Assembly (NCBI GenBank): GCA_964036195.1
Contig: OZ038457.1
Coordinates: 15,961,147-16,025,146, forward strand
Origin: Sphaerolaimus hirsutus
Taxonomy: Eukaryota > Nematoda > Chromadorea > Monhysterida > Sphaerolaimidae
Direction of reading: 5' to 3'
DNA length: 64,000 bases
The notes under the pieces were generated by a model. The model saw nothing but the letters and a program-made list of their open reading frames with translations, did not search any database and was not told the origin of the DNA. The translations under genes and the position numbers were made by a program. How positions within the stretch are numbered: the stretch's first letter is position 1; each line of letters begins with the position of its first letter. Below are positions 11,096 to 23,025 of this stretch, in pieces.

Positions 11096-11436
11096 GTACC
11101 GTATATCCTCGAATAAGTCACCGAATAAGTTCCATCGGATTTTTTTTTGACTGGGGGTTATTCGAGGGGGGGGGGCGTTATTTTTCCGACAGCATATAAC
11201 AGAATGCATGATCAATATATTGTATGAACGGAGTTTCAATAGTTGCATAAACCTGTAAGTTGAAATACAACTTCGATAATTAATCCTATGAAATAAATTC
11301 TACTGAACATCAGCTGAAAAAGAATACATGTGTTTGAAGAACACATAGGAACATATTTACAACGTTTTTTTTTACATGGACATCTTTTCCACTCATTAAA
11401 GAGGTGGGTTTTTCGAAGGGGGGCTGTATGGTAGCT
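11096..11436. mobile_element. Palindromic TACCGTATATCCTCGAATAA element
   Basis: The left end TACCGTATATCCTCGAATAA is mirrored by G-run sequence (GGGGTTATTCGAGGGGGG near 11155 and TTTTTCGAAGGGGGGCTGTATGGTA near 11410). Left-end sequence recurs in at least seven places in the window. TA at both tips suggests insertion at TA dinucleotides. No coding capacity. Confidence 0.45.
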
Positions 11437-13474
11437 TAGGTAATTGAAAAAAGCAAGTCGGTGCCAAAACTTTGACGAGATTTTGACTTTGAAAATGGGG
11501 TATAGTACACAAAATTTCTGCCTCAAAACCATTTTTGTACAATTTTAGTAGAATTAAACAAAAACGATTGTGTGTACAAGTTTAGTAATTTTTTTTTTAC
11601 AAAACTCGAGGTTTGTAAAATTCTACAAAAAAAGTTTTCTATCCTGTTGTGTAAGTTTCTAGCTGCTAATTTGCGAAACTGGTGCCTTGTTATGGTTATT
11701 TTTGCTCAAAATATTTACACAAAATTGCAAATTTTCACACCTTTTATATATTTTCACCTTCAAAATCACTAACTCATGTCATTGTTCCTATTTTCTTCAT
11801 ATTGTTTTGCATATTGTTCTTACATATTGTTTCATAGCCTTGCATGCAAGATTCGATTTTTTGAATTTTTTTTGTAAAATATTTGTTAAATTTTTGTAAA
11901 ATGGATTCATTTTATTTTTATTGACATTTATGAATAAAATAAAATGAAACATGCAAAAATAAAAATAAAATACAATATTACTACAATTGTAGTAAAAAGA
12001 ATGATACTAAAACCAACCCTTTTTTGGGGGATAAACCCCCTGCTAGACCTCTTTTCGAATATTTACATAGTTAGATTTCCGTGGTCGCCCACATGCATAC
12101 TCAAGCAAGCCAAGCAAATACCTATGCACAAGTGGTTGCGACATGTTAATACAACTAATATTTATTAGGTGCCGTGCAACGCCACCTACATGTTAACAAT
12201 GCGAAGAATACTGGGGGGGGGCATGTTAGCGATGTCTTCTTAGCAACTGCTGACGCTCTCGTTGGATGCAGGTATGACTAGTCACGATAAACTTAGCGAT
12301 ATGAAAGCGCCAACGAAAAGGCGCGCCGTGCGCACATTCATTACTGGATCTTTGTCCATTGGCGCTGCTTTGAAGCGCCATAACACTGCGCCATACCTGT
12401 GCTGTATAACCGTCACTAGCACGGCAAACGTTGCAGCCCTATGCTTAGACAGGTGTGCCTGCTCACGCACCTCCGCGCACCCTAGATGCAACAATCGAGC
12501 AGGGGCCACTTCCGCAAAGGCGAGGTAAAGTTGAAAGTAGAGGAAAGTAAACAAAAAATTGAAAAAAAAGTTGAAGGGAAAGTAAACTATTGAGTAAAGA
12601 GTAATGAATGAGTACAGTAAATTACAGATTGAAGAGTAAAGAATAAGGTGAAAAGTAAAGTACTTTGCCACTTGCGGAACTGGCCAGGCCTGACTATTTC
12701 CTATTTCAATATACAATTTTAGCAAGGAGAAATTTTAACCAGTGATTAGTTACATGATTCATAGTGAAACAGTAAGCACAACTCTGAGTATTACAATAAA
12801 TATTGTAATCATGCGTTTAGCTGCGGCGCATTCTACAGGTTAAAAACTTTTCCAATATTATACCATAAAGGCACTGCGCACCCTAGTTTACTAAGGGCCC
12901 ACACCAGGGCGCACTAGTTGACCTCGCAAATTCGTGTCTGCTGAATGTCAACTAAAAACACATTTTTTTAAAACATCAGACTTAACAGACACAGTGAAAA
13001 TTAGTGTCACGGTATAAATTTAACTGGGTATGCTCTATCATCACATAGGAAGATTGGAATCACATGATTATTTTAACCAAAAATTCGTTGAATTTAGTTG
13101 ACACGAATTTCGATGTTTTTCATTGGAGTTTCTTATAAAACTGCAGATTTTGTTAAAATATCGTCGAAGGTTCAATTACGTACACATGTAAATGAATACA
13201 AGCATTGTCACAAAAAAGTAAATTTTTAGGTAGCTAAGCATTACATTCTGAGCACCTGGAGTAAGCCGGCCGCAAAGACTGGTATTGCGTCAACAGTGTC
13301 TCACGCTCATTAGTAGCAACAACGTAACAAGTGCTCTTTGACACTAACGAACCTAGTGCTACATGTGTCGCAAGACACTTTTGTCTCCACAGATCTATTT
13401 ACGTGTCTACTTACGAGTTACGACGCTTGTCGCTGCGCGCCTGAGGCGTCGCGCAACGGTTTGTTAAGCACGAC
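11437..13474. other. AT-rich intergenic DNA, no supported gene
   Basis: I see only low-complexity AT-rich sequence and repeat fragments. Positions 12240-12540 carry an open 88-codon plus frame and an overlapping 147-codon minus frame. The composition is mixed (GGCGC-containing palindromes, then A/G-rich simple sequence), so I do not call a gene. Near 12895-12960 there is a piece resembling the CACTAGTTGAC inverted-repeat family seen at 33.6, 45.2 and 54.2 kb. Confidence 0.4.
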
Positions 13475-14442
13475 TAGGGATGGCCGGCATTTGTTAGACT
13501 TTTTTTTTAAACACAGGCATCAAGGCCGGTTTTATTTAAAGCTCAGCCAAACTTTTTAGTAAGAAACCCTCGGTATTTTGCAAATTTTATAGCGCGCAAG
13601 CGCGCATTTTCAAATACACATTACCATTATGGTGGTGGTTTTCATTTCTTTTCAGACATTTTTCAGACATTTCTTTTCAGACAGCTTCCATTGATTAATG
13701 CCATTGTGTAATAATAAGCTGTGATATGCTACTGTAGTATATAAAATCCAGCCAATGTTCTCCCAAATACTTCTACAGTGTGAAGTATCACTGCCTATGT
13801 ATCAGCTTCTCTTATAGCATTTAAGCACTATTCCATGCCCAAGTTTTTGACAAAAGGTGATATACTTATGTTATGAGTCAGCATAAAACAGATATTTTTG
13901 ACAGAAATCACCAATTATAATGATATCCCATGGCTCCACCAACATTCTATGCTCATATATAACACCACAAAGTACTGGGGGTTCGTGGGTTCTTCGAAAG
14001 TGTTTCATGAACACACCAGTGCTCATGGCACAAAAATGCAGCGGACTTATCAAGTAGTCCATGCATCTCCCATCAAGTGGGGATATAAACATATTTACAC
14101 CACGCTAGCAGCCGTGGACAACTTCGTGATATCCTCGTGGACCCTGGTCGGCATTGATTTACTTTTTAGCATCCCATTTATTATCTATAACTTCATGTGA
14201 TTTTTGTTCATTCACTGCTTTACAACTACTGTGATAACACTATATTGTGATGTGACTCAAAAGGCATGTCATGGACATAACAGTCATGCTACAAATCGTA
14301 ATGAACAAATAATCATCATACTGCCACTTGTCTGATTTACCTGTACTATGTTGACCCATAACCATTAATAAAAAAACGGTTTGATTTTAAAACAACGTCT
14401 TTTTAACAACAGGATCGTTTAAAAAAATATTTTCCATCCCTA
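13475..14442. mobile_element. hAT-type MITE, TAGGGATGG ends
   Basis: The ends are TAGGGATGG and CCATCCCTA, flanked by AGCACGAC (13467-13474) and AGCATGAC (14443-14450), an 8-bp target duplication with one mismatch. It contains the GCGCGCAAGCGCGC palindrome near 13592 and the core sequence (AATGCTATCCCATGGCTCCAC-like, here with small changes) shared with elements at 22.1, 32.9, 39.6 and 56.5 kb. No transposase is encoded, so it is non-autonomous. Confidence 0.8.
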
Positions 14443-14552
14443 AGCATGACACACAGGGACGGCGGGGCCTGAAATGGCCGGCTCAATGACGTCGCATGAA
14501 AATGAAGTTGACGCGGGTGACGTGAAGCGCGCGCCGAGGCGAGGTGATCGCC

Positions 14553-14711
14553 ATGGAAACATTCATATGCGCGTCGGACAAGTCCCAGTGGGTGATCGTG
14601 CAGAGACGGGCCGGCGCGAGAATCACCGAGAACAACGCCAAGCGCGCGCTGAACACTCGCGCCACCCGCCTGATTGCAGGGCGCGCGCGGCAAAGGCGTA
14701 CCTGCCAATGA
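14553..14711 (+). CDS. Possible short exon in a GC-rich island
   Basis: A 52-codon frame from the ATG at 14553 lies in a GC-rich island (about 14460-14770) sandwiched between two MITEs. The conceptual peptide is not low-complexity (it contains SQWVIVQRRAGARITENNAK), and the base composition matches true exons in the window. I cannot link it to any other exon or family. It may be a remnant of a host gene broken up by repeats. Confidence 0.25.
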   Translation: METFICASDKSQWVIVQRRAGARITENNAKRALNTRATRLIAGRARQRRTCQ

Positions 14712-14781
14712 CACAGGGGTTCGCGCTAATTGCGTCATCAATCCATTGCGCCCACGTGCGAACCTAGGGCACCGGTCATAC

Positions 14782-15066
14782 TAGGGTTGGCAAGCGATTT
14801 TTTTAAGCGATAAAAAAAAATTCCGATTGAAAAAAAATCGCAGCACCCGTACAGATTTAAAAAAAAGCTTTTCTAAAGCTCTACAGCACTTGTATTACCA
14901 CAGAAAGCATAAGTGTTCACCGCCTATCAATTTATATGGCTTTGATTACCTTTAGAGGTGATCTTAGCAAGAATTGGGGCTAATTTCGACCGCGATTTTT
15001 ATTTTAAAAAATCGATTTAAAAAAAAATCGGGGTCGTTAAAAAAATCGATTTTTTTTCCAACCCTA
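14782..15066. mobile_element. hAT-type MITE with ATCGATTTTT arms
   Basis: The ends are TAGGGTTGGC and CCAACCCTA with an exact 8-bp target duplication GGTCATAC (14774-14781 and 15067-15074). The arms are runs of A/T around ATCG. No coding capacity. Confidence 0.88.
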
Positions 15067-15584
15067 GGTCATACATACAAGGAAACGGAAGAAATTGATC
15101 ATCACGGAAAAACAGTATTTGGGCGCAGATTTGCAACGGCGGCAAAGCGCGGAAAAGTTGAACAAGTGTACTTTGATTTAAGCGGCGTTTACACTGCAAA
15201 ATGTGCCGACAAATCAAAAAGTGAAAAAGTTCCATAAATCCAGAATAAAGTTCCATATCTGCGAGAAAAAACAGGTCAGTATACTCACTAGTTAGGTGCA
15301 CTCACATGCCAAATTTCAGATAAATCGGCCTTTTTGTTCCAGACTTATAAGCATTTGAAAAAATTTGCGTTGTCGGTTCGCTTTTTTGGATCGAAAAAAT
15401 GTTGTTGTTGGCACAAGCTTTTGATTGGCGACAATGCGACAATGAGCGCTTGTCGTCACATGAGACACAATGTCATCCAGCGAGCTTGATTTTTGTTTTT
15501 GCTTGTCCTTGCTTTTGCTTTTTGCTTTTGTTTTTGCTTTGAACGTAAATGACAGTTGCAGTTTGTCATCCTGGCTATGTAGAA
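15067..15584. other. Repeat fragments, no gene
   Basis: Sequence near 15170-15215 (GGCGTTTACACTGC and a CCGACAAA motif) matches in reverse the segment at about 19030-19085, so both are probably pieces of one inverted-repeat element. No supported coding region. Confidence 0.35.
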
Positions 15585-16146
15585 TACCGTATTTCCTCGA
15601 AATACCCCCCCCCCCTCAAAATGGTCACTATGAATTAATCACCCCCTCGAAATACCCCCCCCCCCACAAATTGAGTGTAAATAGAACGTACATGACAAAA
15701 GGTGCATTTTATGAACTGGCAATGCATAACACACGTTAAAAACAATGACTGTGTTATGTTATAACGTTGTTTATACCATCAATATATTTACTTGTTGAAG
15801 TCTGTAGACTCTTATATACAGGGACGTATCCAGGATTTTTGAGCAGGGGGGCTGCTTGTTTACGGAGGCCGACGAGGGGGGGGCTCAGCCACCCCTTAAA
15901 TTTTACCTACAGAGTGGTGGAATGGCGCCTTGGCACTGGTGCTTATAAATATATGGGTATTTATTTTTGTTGCATTTATCTACATCTGCATACGTTACAA
16001 ACAACAAATTAGTACTGGGTGTTCAAAAAAAAAATTCTGGCGAAATAACAAACACCCCTAGAATTACACCCCCTCGAAATACCCTCAAAATACTCACTCT
16101 GAAAAAATAAACGCCGAGGGGGTATTTCAAGGAGATATGGTAAATA
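15585..16146. mobile_element. Palindromic CCGTATTTCCTCGAAATACCCC element with nested insert
   Basis: The left tip TACCGTATTTCCTCG and the right tip (GGTATTTCAAGGAGATATGGTA) are inverted copies. The arms are rich in C runs on the left and G runs on the right. A piece of a second element, beginning CAGGGACGTATCCAGGA near 15820, lies inside. It matches the hAT-type element at 20638-21070. Confidence 0.6.
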
Positions 16147-16646
16147 CACGTTAAAAACCATGACTGTGTTATGTGAGAACAGTGTTTATATTATCTATTG
16201 GGCTGTTGGTTCTAAATCTAAAGTTGGCCATCTAAAGTTCTCTCATTTCCGTACCAACCGCCGTTGGATTGTCCTGCACCGTTGAAGTTTCAGCTGGGGT
16301 ATATAAGCTGGAATTATAGCTCAACAAAACATTCAAGCATAAATTTTTACTGAGAAAAGAGATTACACAACAGTGGATAATACCACATGTTTCCAAATAT
16401 TTTTACATCAAAATTTCATTGAAAAGAACTCCACAAAAGATGGACCATGCATGTTGAGTTTTGGACATTTCTGATGGATAAATTATTACTGGATCCACTT
16501 TTAAATAATCAATTTCATGGTAATATGCTACAATTTAAAAAATTCCAGCTTATATACCCTGCTAAAACCCAACTGATCATCCACGATGCTCCAATGCAGC
16601 AAGATCCAGAAATGGAAAAAACTTTCCCGACAGTCCAATACATACT

Positions 16647-16890
16647 TACCGTATTTCCTTGAAATACCCCCCTCAAAATGGGCACTGTGAATTTGTGGTC
16701 CGGGAAATGCATAACAAACATTCAAAACACTTACTGTGTTCTTTGAACATCGTTTATACCATCTGCATCCTTATATAAGGCTGTGAAAACTTAGAAATGA
16801 AGGTTTTTGTTGCATTTTTCACGTTTTTCTCTCAAAATTTTCACTCTGAAAAAATAAACCCCCCAGGGGGTAATTCAAGGAAATACGGTA
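16647..16890. mobile_element. Palindromic CCGTATTTCC element, short copy
   Basis: The inverted tips are TACCGTATTTCCTTGAAATA and a mirrored GAAATACGGTA, with TA at each outer edge. It shares internal CTCTGAAAAAATAAAC sequence with neighbouring copies. A further partial copy follows at about 16905-17085. Confidence 0.6.
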
Positions 16891-17283
16891 CACAAGATTA
16901 TAGAGTCTTATAAATAGCAGTTTTTGTTGCATTTTTTTACATCTGCATGCATTTTAAACAACAATTTAGTACTGGGATTTAAAAAAATTGCTGGCGAAAT
17001 AATACCCCCCTCATTGAAAAACCCTCAAAATTTCTACTCTGAACAAAATAAACTCCCGGGGGGTAATTTGAGGAAATACAGTATATTCAAAGAAAAGTAA
17101 AAATGTACCAGTTACTTGGCTTCTCTCACATGAAGAATTGTGTTTTTAAGGGTGGTAATTTGACGCTTGACATGCACTCCATTTTGACACAACACAACGA
17201 AGTATTAGTGTGTAAACTAATTAGTGATGATTTTTTGTTATTTCATACATATGTACATTCATGTGTCCCATTCTGTTGTAGCT

Positions 17284-17385
17284 TGCCCAATTTTGATGCC
17301 GTTCGAGTATGTTGGGGTTTGGGGTCTGTGCTATGACAGATTGTTTTGGTTTGCTCGAAAAATCCCCCAGTCCCGATATGAGGAG
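17284..17385. repeat. Arm of a 1.4-kb spaced inverted repeat
   Basis: About 95 bp (GATGCCGTTCGAGTATGTTG through CCCCCAGTCCCGA) recur in reverse complement at about 18660-18755. The arms are diverged but clearly related. I cannot assign them to a named family. Confidence 0.6.
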
Positions 17386-17576
17386 GGTCTGACCGCTCGC
17401 TCAATGTGAAAATGGTATGGTATTTATATGATACATTACTTTGTGCATTCAAAAGCAAACTCATGTTTAGCTGCAGCGTCCACTTTTTGTTGGCTTCAGC
17501 CATTTTTTTGGGGGGGGGGATCACAAATAGGTCAAAATGACTATCAGAATATTGAAAAATATCGAAATAATGGTCA

Positions 17577-17953
17577 ATACCATATTTCCTCAAAATACCC
17601 CCTCAAGATGGGCATTATGAAACATGAGCCCCCCTCGAAATACCCCCCCCAATTGAGTGTAAACAGAATGTACATGACAAAACTGCGGTTTGTGGTGGGG
17701 GCAATGCAGAATACATGTTAAAAACAATGTCTGTGTTTGTACTATCTACATACCTTTACAGGTCTATAGACTATTGTACATGATGCTTTTTGTTGCATTT
17801 TTTGATGTCTGCATACATTACAGACAACAAATTAGCACTGGAAGTCCAAAAAAATTATTTAAAAAAGTAATAAGCCCCCCCTCATTTAATCCCCACTCAA
17901 AATTATCACTCTGAAATAATCACCCCCCGGGGGGGTATTTCAAGGAAATACGG
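17577..17953. mobile_element. Palindromic CCGTATTTCC element, another copy
   Basis: The left tip is TACCATATTTCCTCAAAATA, and the right side has GGGGTATTTCAAGGAAATACGG. It is the third sizeable member of this family within 2.4 kb. Confidence 0.55.
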
Positions 17954-17999
17954 CACGAGGAAATACAGCAAGTAAACACAAACGGGTGCAGGTATAAAT

Positions 18000-18490
18000 C
18001 AGAGTTGTTAAAAGTACTGAACTTTTTTCAAAGTATACGTAAATGTAAAGTATTTATTTTTTACTCACCGCCTGAGTACAGAAAATGTAAAGAACATTTT
18101 TTTACTTTTACTCATGAGTAAATGTACTTTTGTTCCCAGAAAATGTAAACATGGGTATTTTTGAGAAATGTTACCCCAATTTTCGCTCAAAATCATTAAT
18201 TTTCATAATTTTTGACTGTTTAAAGTAATTTTCAGATAGATATGTAGACACATTTCTGACCATTTTCCCCTATTGTTAACATATTCTCTCCCTTTTTCCC
18301 TTCTATTCCTTCATAAAGTCGATATAAAACACTTACCAGAAATACGTTTTCTGTACTCGAATACTTTCAAAAAGTATATGTCCAAGCAAGTACAGGAACT
18401 TTTTTTGGAAAAAACGTAAACATATTTACTCTGTACTCGAGTATACATATTCATTGAGTAAAAGTACCTAAATATGTTATAACAACTATG
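18000..18490. mobile_element. hAT-type MITE with GTACTTTTAC-like arms
   Basis: It begins CAGAGTTGTTAAAAGTACT and ends with the inverted AACAACTATG. The flanks GTATAAAT and GTAAAAAT form an 8-bp target duplication with one mismatch. The arms are simple-sequence arrays of the type AAAAGTA/TTTACTC. No coding capacity. Confidence 0.65.
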
Positions 18491-19706
18491 GTAAAAATGT
18501 CACATCTATGTACATACTTTACTACTAATAAATTGCATTATAAATGTTTGGCGCTTGGCGCCATTTTGCTCTGGCGCCATTGGTGCTTGGCGCTGGAGGC
18601 AGAAAAGCGCCATGACGCTTTTGGCGCTTGGTGCCAAAATCTTGGCGCTTTTTCTATCACTACTCGGGACTGGGGGTTTATTCGGGCAAACAAAAACAAT
18701 CCATTATAGCCCAGATCCCAAACCCCAACATACTCGAACGGCATCAGAATCTAGCAAGGTACAACAATTTTTTGGATTTTATGTATTTGTCGGTTTGGGT
18801 CTCGTTAACGAGACCCAAACCGACAAATTGAGCGAAAATGGCAGTGGTCGCGTTGATCATGCAACTGTTTGTCGTCACGTTGCCGTCACAAGCTGTGAAC
18901 GGTTTTTCTGTGACGACAACAGTCAGGAGTAAATCATTCAACGAGACCCAACCGACAAACACGGATAACGAGGCTTTTTTGTCGGCACACACGAAATTTT
19001 TGAAAAATTTGTGCGTTGTCGTGACAAAATGTCCATTGCCGACAGAAAAGCGTTTGCTGGCACAGCTCGCAGTGTAAACGCCGCTTTAGAAAAAAAACAC
19101 ATTTTAGTGCATTATTTCCATACTGCGCGACTCATCCTTTTTTATAAACTGCACCCAGCACACTGTGCAAGTCCGGCAGTCACTGTGTCGTTGGACCCTG
19201 ACTACCATAGCTACAGCATTGCTATTTTTAGCAGGGAGAGTACCCACTGCTATACATACTTCGCTGGGGGAGAACCGTCAACCAACCGAAGGTGGTCCGT
19301 AATCTACATGACTGCTTTTTGGGAAATTTCAGCCATGATCAGCACGAAATGGAATTTCAAAATGATATGTTCTAGTCAGGTTCGGCATTTGTCTATTTTT
19401 TTAAAATGCAGCAAACTTCATTGTGACTTTATTCATTTGGGCAATCAAAAGGCCATTAGACTACTCCGTTTTGGGAGCTACCCTTGCGTGCCAAATCGCT
19501 GCAAACCAATTTGGAACACGAGAAAGCCGCAAATATCACCGCGTAATTGATGCGTCATAGACAAGTGGGCACTTGGAAATTATACAAAAATTACATGCAC
19601 CCAAATGCATATTTCAATTGAATCACGTCACTAGTGCGAAATAGCGTCACACATTCATCAATGTTATAATATACGCACGAAGTTCCTGTGTCTGTAGCCC
19701 CTTGTG
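18491..19706. other. Repeat-derived DNA with GGCGC array and perfect palindrome
   Basis: Positions 18550-18660 are an array of GGCGC/GCGCC motifs ending TTTTTCTATCACTA, like the GGCGC-armed MITE at 38381-38469. The second arm of the spaced inverted repeat lies at 18660-18755. A perfect 44-bp palindrome is at 18785-18828. Open frames in 18838-19550 have no recognisable family and lie in repeat sequence, so I do not call genes. Confidence 0.45.
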
Positions 19707-20369
19707 TAGGGTTGGCAAGCGATTTTTTTTATAATTCCGATTTAAAAAAAAATCGCAGCACCCGTACCGATTTAAAAAAAAATCGCTGGGGAAAATTTTT
19801 GGTACTCATGGACTAGGTGAAATGCAAAACATTTGGGCGCAAGCGCGCATTTTCATGCAAGCAATCCATCATTTACTTTTTTCATTACTTTTCCAACTAA
19901 TTTGGTGGTGTAGCACCCACTTTGGTGTGCTTTTAAGCGTGTAAGGTAAGCTGTGAATCATTTCGGAAAGTATTCATAGTTATACTGTGTTTTCACATCA
20001 AAAATTTATGCAAATGCATCCAGGTTCACTCCCAAGATGATTTAATTTTGTTCTCAGCAAGAACATGCAATTTCTGCAAGCAAAATTGCAAATGGTCGAT
20101 GAAATGTTATTCACACTGTAAATATAACTACCTATTTAATCACTTTTAAACTTAAAAATAACTGACTTTCAAGCTTCTGTAAAGCTCTACAGTACTTGTA
20201 TTACCACAGAAAGCAGAAGTGTGCACTGCCTGTCAATTGAGATGGCTTTTATTACCTTTAGAGGCGATTTTAGGGAGAATTGGGGCTAATTTTAACCCCA
20301 GCGATTTTTATTTAAAAAATAGGTTTTTAAAAAATCGGGGCCGTTAAAAAAGATTTTTTTCCAACCCTA
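19707..20369. mobile_element. hAT-type MITE with ATCG/TTTTT arms
   Basis: The ends are TAGGGTTGGCAAGCG and CCAACCCTA, with flanks CCCTTGTG and CTCTTGTG (7 of 8 match). It contains the GGGCGCAAGCGCGC palindrome near 19837. It is longer than the 14782 copy with the same ends. Confidence 0.82.
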
Positions 20370-20637
20370 CTCTTGTGTGTAGGCATCTAAACCCGCTAGT
20401 CATGTGCACCTGCCAGTCATGTATTCGACAGTCCTGTATTCCTGATTTTGACCCTCTGGGGGTTGGATAGATAGCAAATCCATTGCCTGGAAATATATAG
20501 ATTATAGGGTGTAGAAGGCAGTGAAGGGGGAAATCGCTAAAAAATGAAAAATAGTATAAAAAATTAGTAACAGTAAAATAGTAAAAATAAGTATATAAGC
20601 ACATATAGTAAAAAAATTGCTGAAAATAGACAACAGG

Positions 20638-21070
20638 CAGCGCCGTATCCAGGGGGGGCGGGGGGGGCTGCAGCCCCCCCCCTTCCGGGGCGAGACCAAA
20701 AAGTGACCGGAAAATGCGACTTTTTCAATGTCAGCATACAAATTTTTGCGCGCAAGCGCGCATTCTTCACCAGACATAAGGTATTATCATCGGATTTGCT
20801 CCATGTGGCCACAAATCATTATAAATACACTCATTGTTGTGTTTTTTTTGCTGTTTTGTATGTATATTTACATACATATACAGCATTCCATGGCGCTGAC
20901 GCCAACGCCAATAGCGCCATGGCGTGGCGCCTACCAATGGCGCCAGTGCCATGGCGCCATTCCGCCACTATGTAGCTAAAATTTTAGGGGGGGCTGAGCC
21001 CCCCCCCCCCTCGCCGGCCTCCGTAAACAAGCAGCCCCCCCCCCGCTCAAAAATCCTGGATACGTCCCTG
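20638..21070. mobile_element. hAT-type MITE, CAGCGCCGTATCC ends, GGCGCC core
   Basis: The left tip is CAGCGCCGTATCC and the right tip GGATACGTCCCTG, with an exact 8-bp duplication ACAACAGG on both sides (20630-20637 and 21071-21078). Inside are long C/G runs, a GCGCGCAAGCGCGC palindrome near 20750 and an array of GGCGCCA motifs (20885-20965). It has split an older repeat whose halves (about 20440-20637 and 21079-21300) carry AAAATTAGCGATTT sequence also seen at 28.9 and 44.1-44.6 kb. Confidence 0.85.
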
Positions 21071-21308
21071 ACAACAGGAATATGAATTAGTGATTTTGGA
21101 GGTGAAAGTATATAAAAAAGTTGTGAAAATTAGCGATTTGAAGCAACAATTCGGGCGAAATTTCTCAAAAATCGCTCCAGATAGGTAGATAGCTCGCTGA
21201 TCGAAAAAATACTATACATTGAACCCGTGACCCCCCAAAAATATAAAAAATTCTATCTGGTATCTATCCTCTGGAGGAGAAATTTGCCATATATCGAACC
21301 CCTGCAAG

Positions 21309-22000
21309 TAGGGCTCGAACTCGACTCGACTCGTGACTCGAGGGTAAAACAGGGTACCGACTCGACTCGTCTGACTCGACCGGAAAAATATGGCCCAAAC
21401 TCGAGACTCGAGGTTTTTGCCTGACTCGACTCGAAATTTTGGCAAATTTCGAGTCAGGGTTTCCATTGAATAATGTCTAAAAAATTCAATTTTGATATGA
21501 AATTTTAAACATATTTTTCAAAAATTTTGCGCGCGAGCGCGCATTTCCACACCACATGTTGATATATTGTGGATTGGCTTGGTATATGTATTGAATGGTG
21601 TTAAAACTCAAATTTCTTATTACCATACAATTATACATAATGTGCATGTGCACGCTAGTTTAGCACCAGATTTTGGTAAACTCATAAATCGGCTTTGATA
21701 AAACGCATTTGAGTTTACTGAAATGAGTTATTCTTAATCCCCATCAACTGCAGTTGACAGATACATCATTCTGGTAAATTCAAATGTGTTCAAAGCTGAT
21801 TTATGAGTTTTCCAAAATCTGGCAGTAAACTAGCATGTGCAGCGCCACATGTGAAACACACACGACTCAAGACTCGAGATTTTTGCCCGACTCGACTCGA
21901 CCTTTCACTGGCTCGCCCGACTCGACTCGCCGACTCGACCGGAAAAATTTGGGGTTGCGACTCGAACTCGAGTTTGAAAAAAATTGAGTTTCGAGCCCTA
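21309..22000. mobile_element. hAT-type MITE with ACTCG arrays
   Basis: The ends are TAGGGCTCG and CGAGCCCTA, flanked by an exact 8-bp duplication CCTGCAAG (21301-21308 and 22001-22008). Both arms are arrays of GACTCGACTCG. The middle holds GCGCGCGAGCGCGC near 21530. At about 21640-21840 there is a nested copy of the CACTAGTTT-type inverted-repeat element. Confidence 0.88.
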
Positions 22001-22095
22001 CCTGCAAGGGTCAAAACCGGGTCGATGCAGAACATTTTTTCAGCCAAATGATAGACAGCTAACGTTCCCACAGCGTGAGGGATTGCAGTCCGGCG

Positions 22096-22780
22096 TAGGG
22101 TTGGCCGATGTTTTTTTTTAAACGTTTTTTTTTTAAAAAAAACGTTTTTTTTTAAAAAAAAACATGACGTCCGAAATGTTTTTTTTTTAAAAAAAACATC
22201 GGCCGAAATTTTTAGTACTAAGCACTAGGTATTTTGCAAAATTTTTGCGCGCAAGCACGCAATTTCACACACAAATTGACATTGGTGGTTGTTTTCATTG
22301 GTTTTGTTGCATTTTTAGTATCAAAACATCCATTTCTATGTGCTACCATGGGTGAATAAGCCATCATATGTTGCTGTAATATATAATATTGAGGTAATGT
22401 GCTTCCATGTACCTCCACAGTGTGTAACTTCACTCCCAAAGTAACAACCTTCTTTTATAACCTTGTTTGATCACCATTCCGTGCCAAACTTTACCTGAAG
22501 TCACGAACATTCGACTATAAGGCAATATACGAACGATATGTCGACGAAAAATGGATATTTTTGACACAAATCACCACTTATAATGCTATCCCATGGCTCC
22601 ACAGCCATTATATGGTCATATTTAACATCACAGAGTATTGCCAGTGTCTGATATACCTATATATGTTGACACTAGGTCATATCTGGGAGCTTTTAAAAAA
22701 AAACGTTTTTTTTTTTAAAAAAACGTTTTTTTTTTTAAAAAAACATTGAGTTAAAAAAAAACGTTTTTTTTCCAACCCTA
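22096..22780. mobile_element. hAT-type MITE with ACGTTTTTTT arms
   Basis: The ends are TAGGGTTGGCCG and CCAACCCTA with an exact 8-bp duplication GTCCGGCG (22088-22095 and 22781-22788). The arms are AAAACGTTTTTT arrays. The core carries the GCGCGCAAGC palindrome and sequence nearly identical to the copy at 56471-57126, so the two are recent relatives. Confidence 0.9.
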
Positions 22781-23025
22781 GTCCGGCGTGGGGGGCTATC
22801 ATGGCAAAAATACAATGCGATAAAAGCGAAGTCGCGTCTTTAATAGTTCCGATCAGCGATATCGTCAACAGTGTACAGAGCAAATATATTGATATTAAAA
22901 GAAGCAAGCACAAAAAGGTAAACTCTTTGCAGAACCACATAAAATGGCCAGCAGTTCACCAACTCAAGAACACACACACATTACATTACACCATTATTCA
23001 ATGAACATACACAAATGGTCAGAAG

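Noticed and set aside
12282..12725. 147-codon minus-strand frame
   Set aside because: Half of it translates A/G-rich simple sequence, there are no domains, and it overlaps a plus-strand frame of equal weakness.
18838..19550. Overlapping frames of 79-179 codons as a host gene
   Set aside because: No motif or exon structure is seen, and the sequence is partly shared in reverse with 15.1-15.3 kb, so it is repeat-derived.
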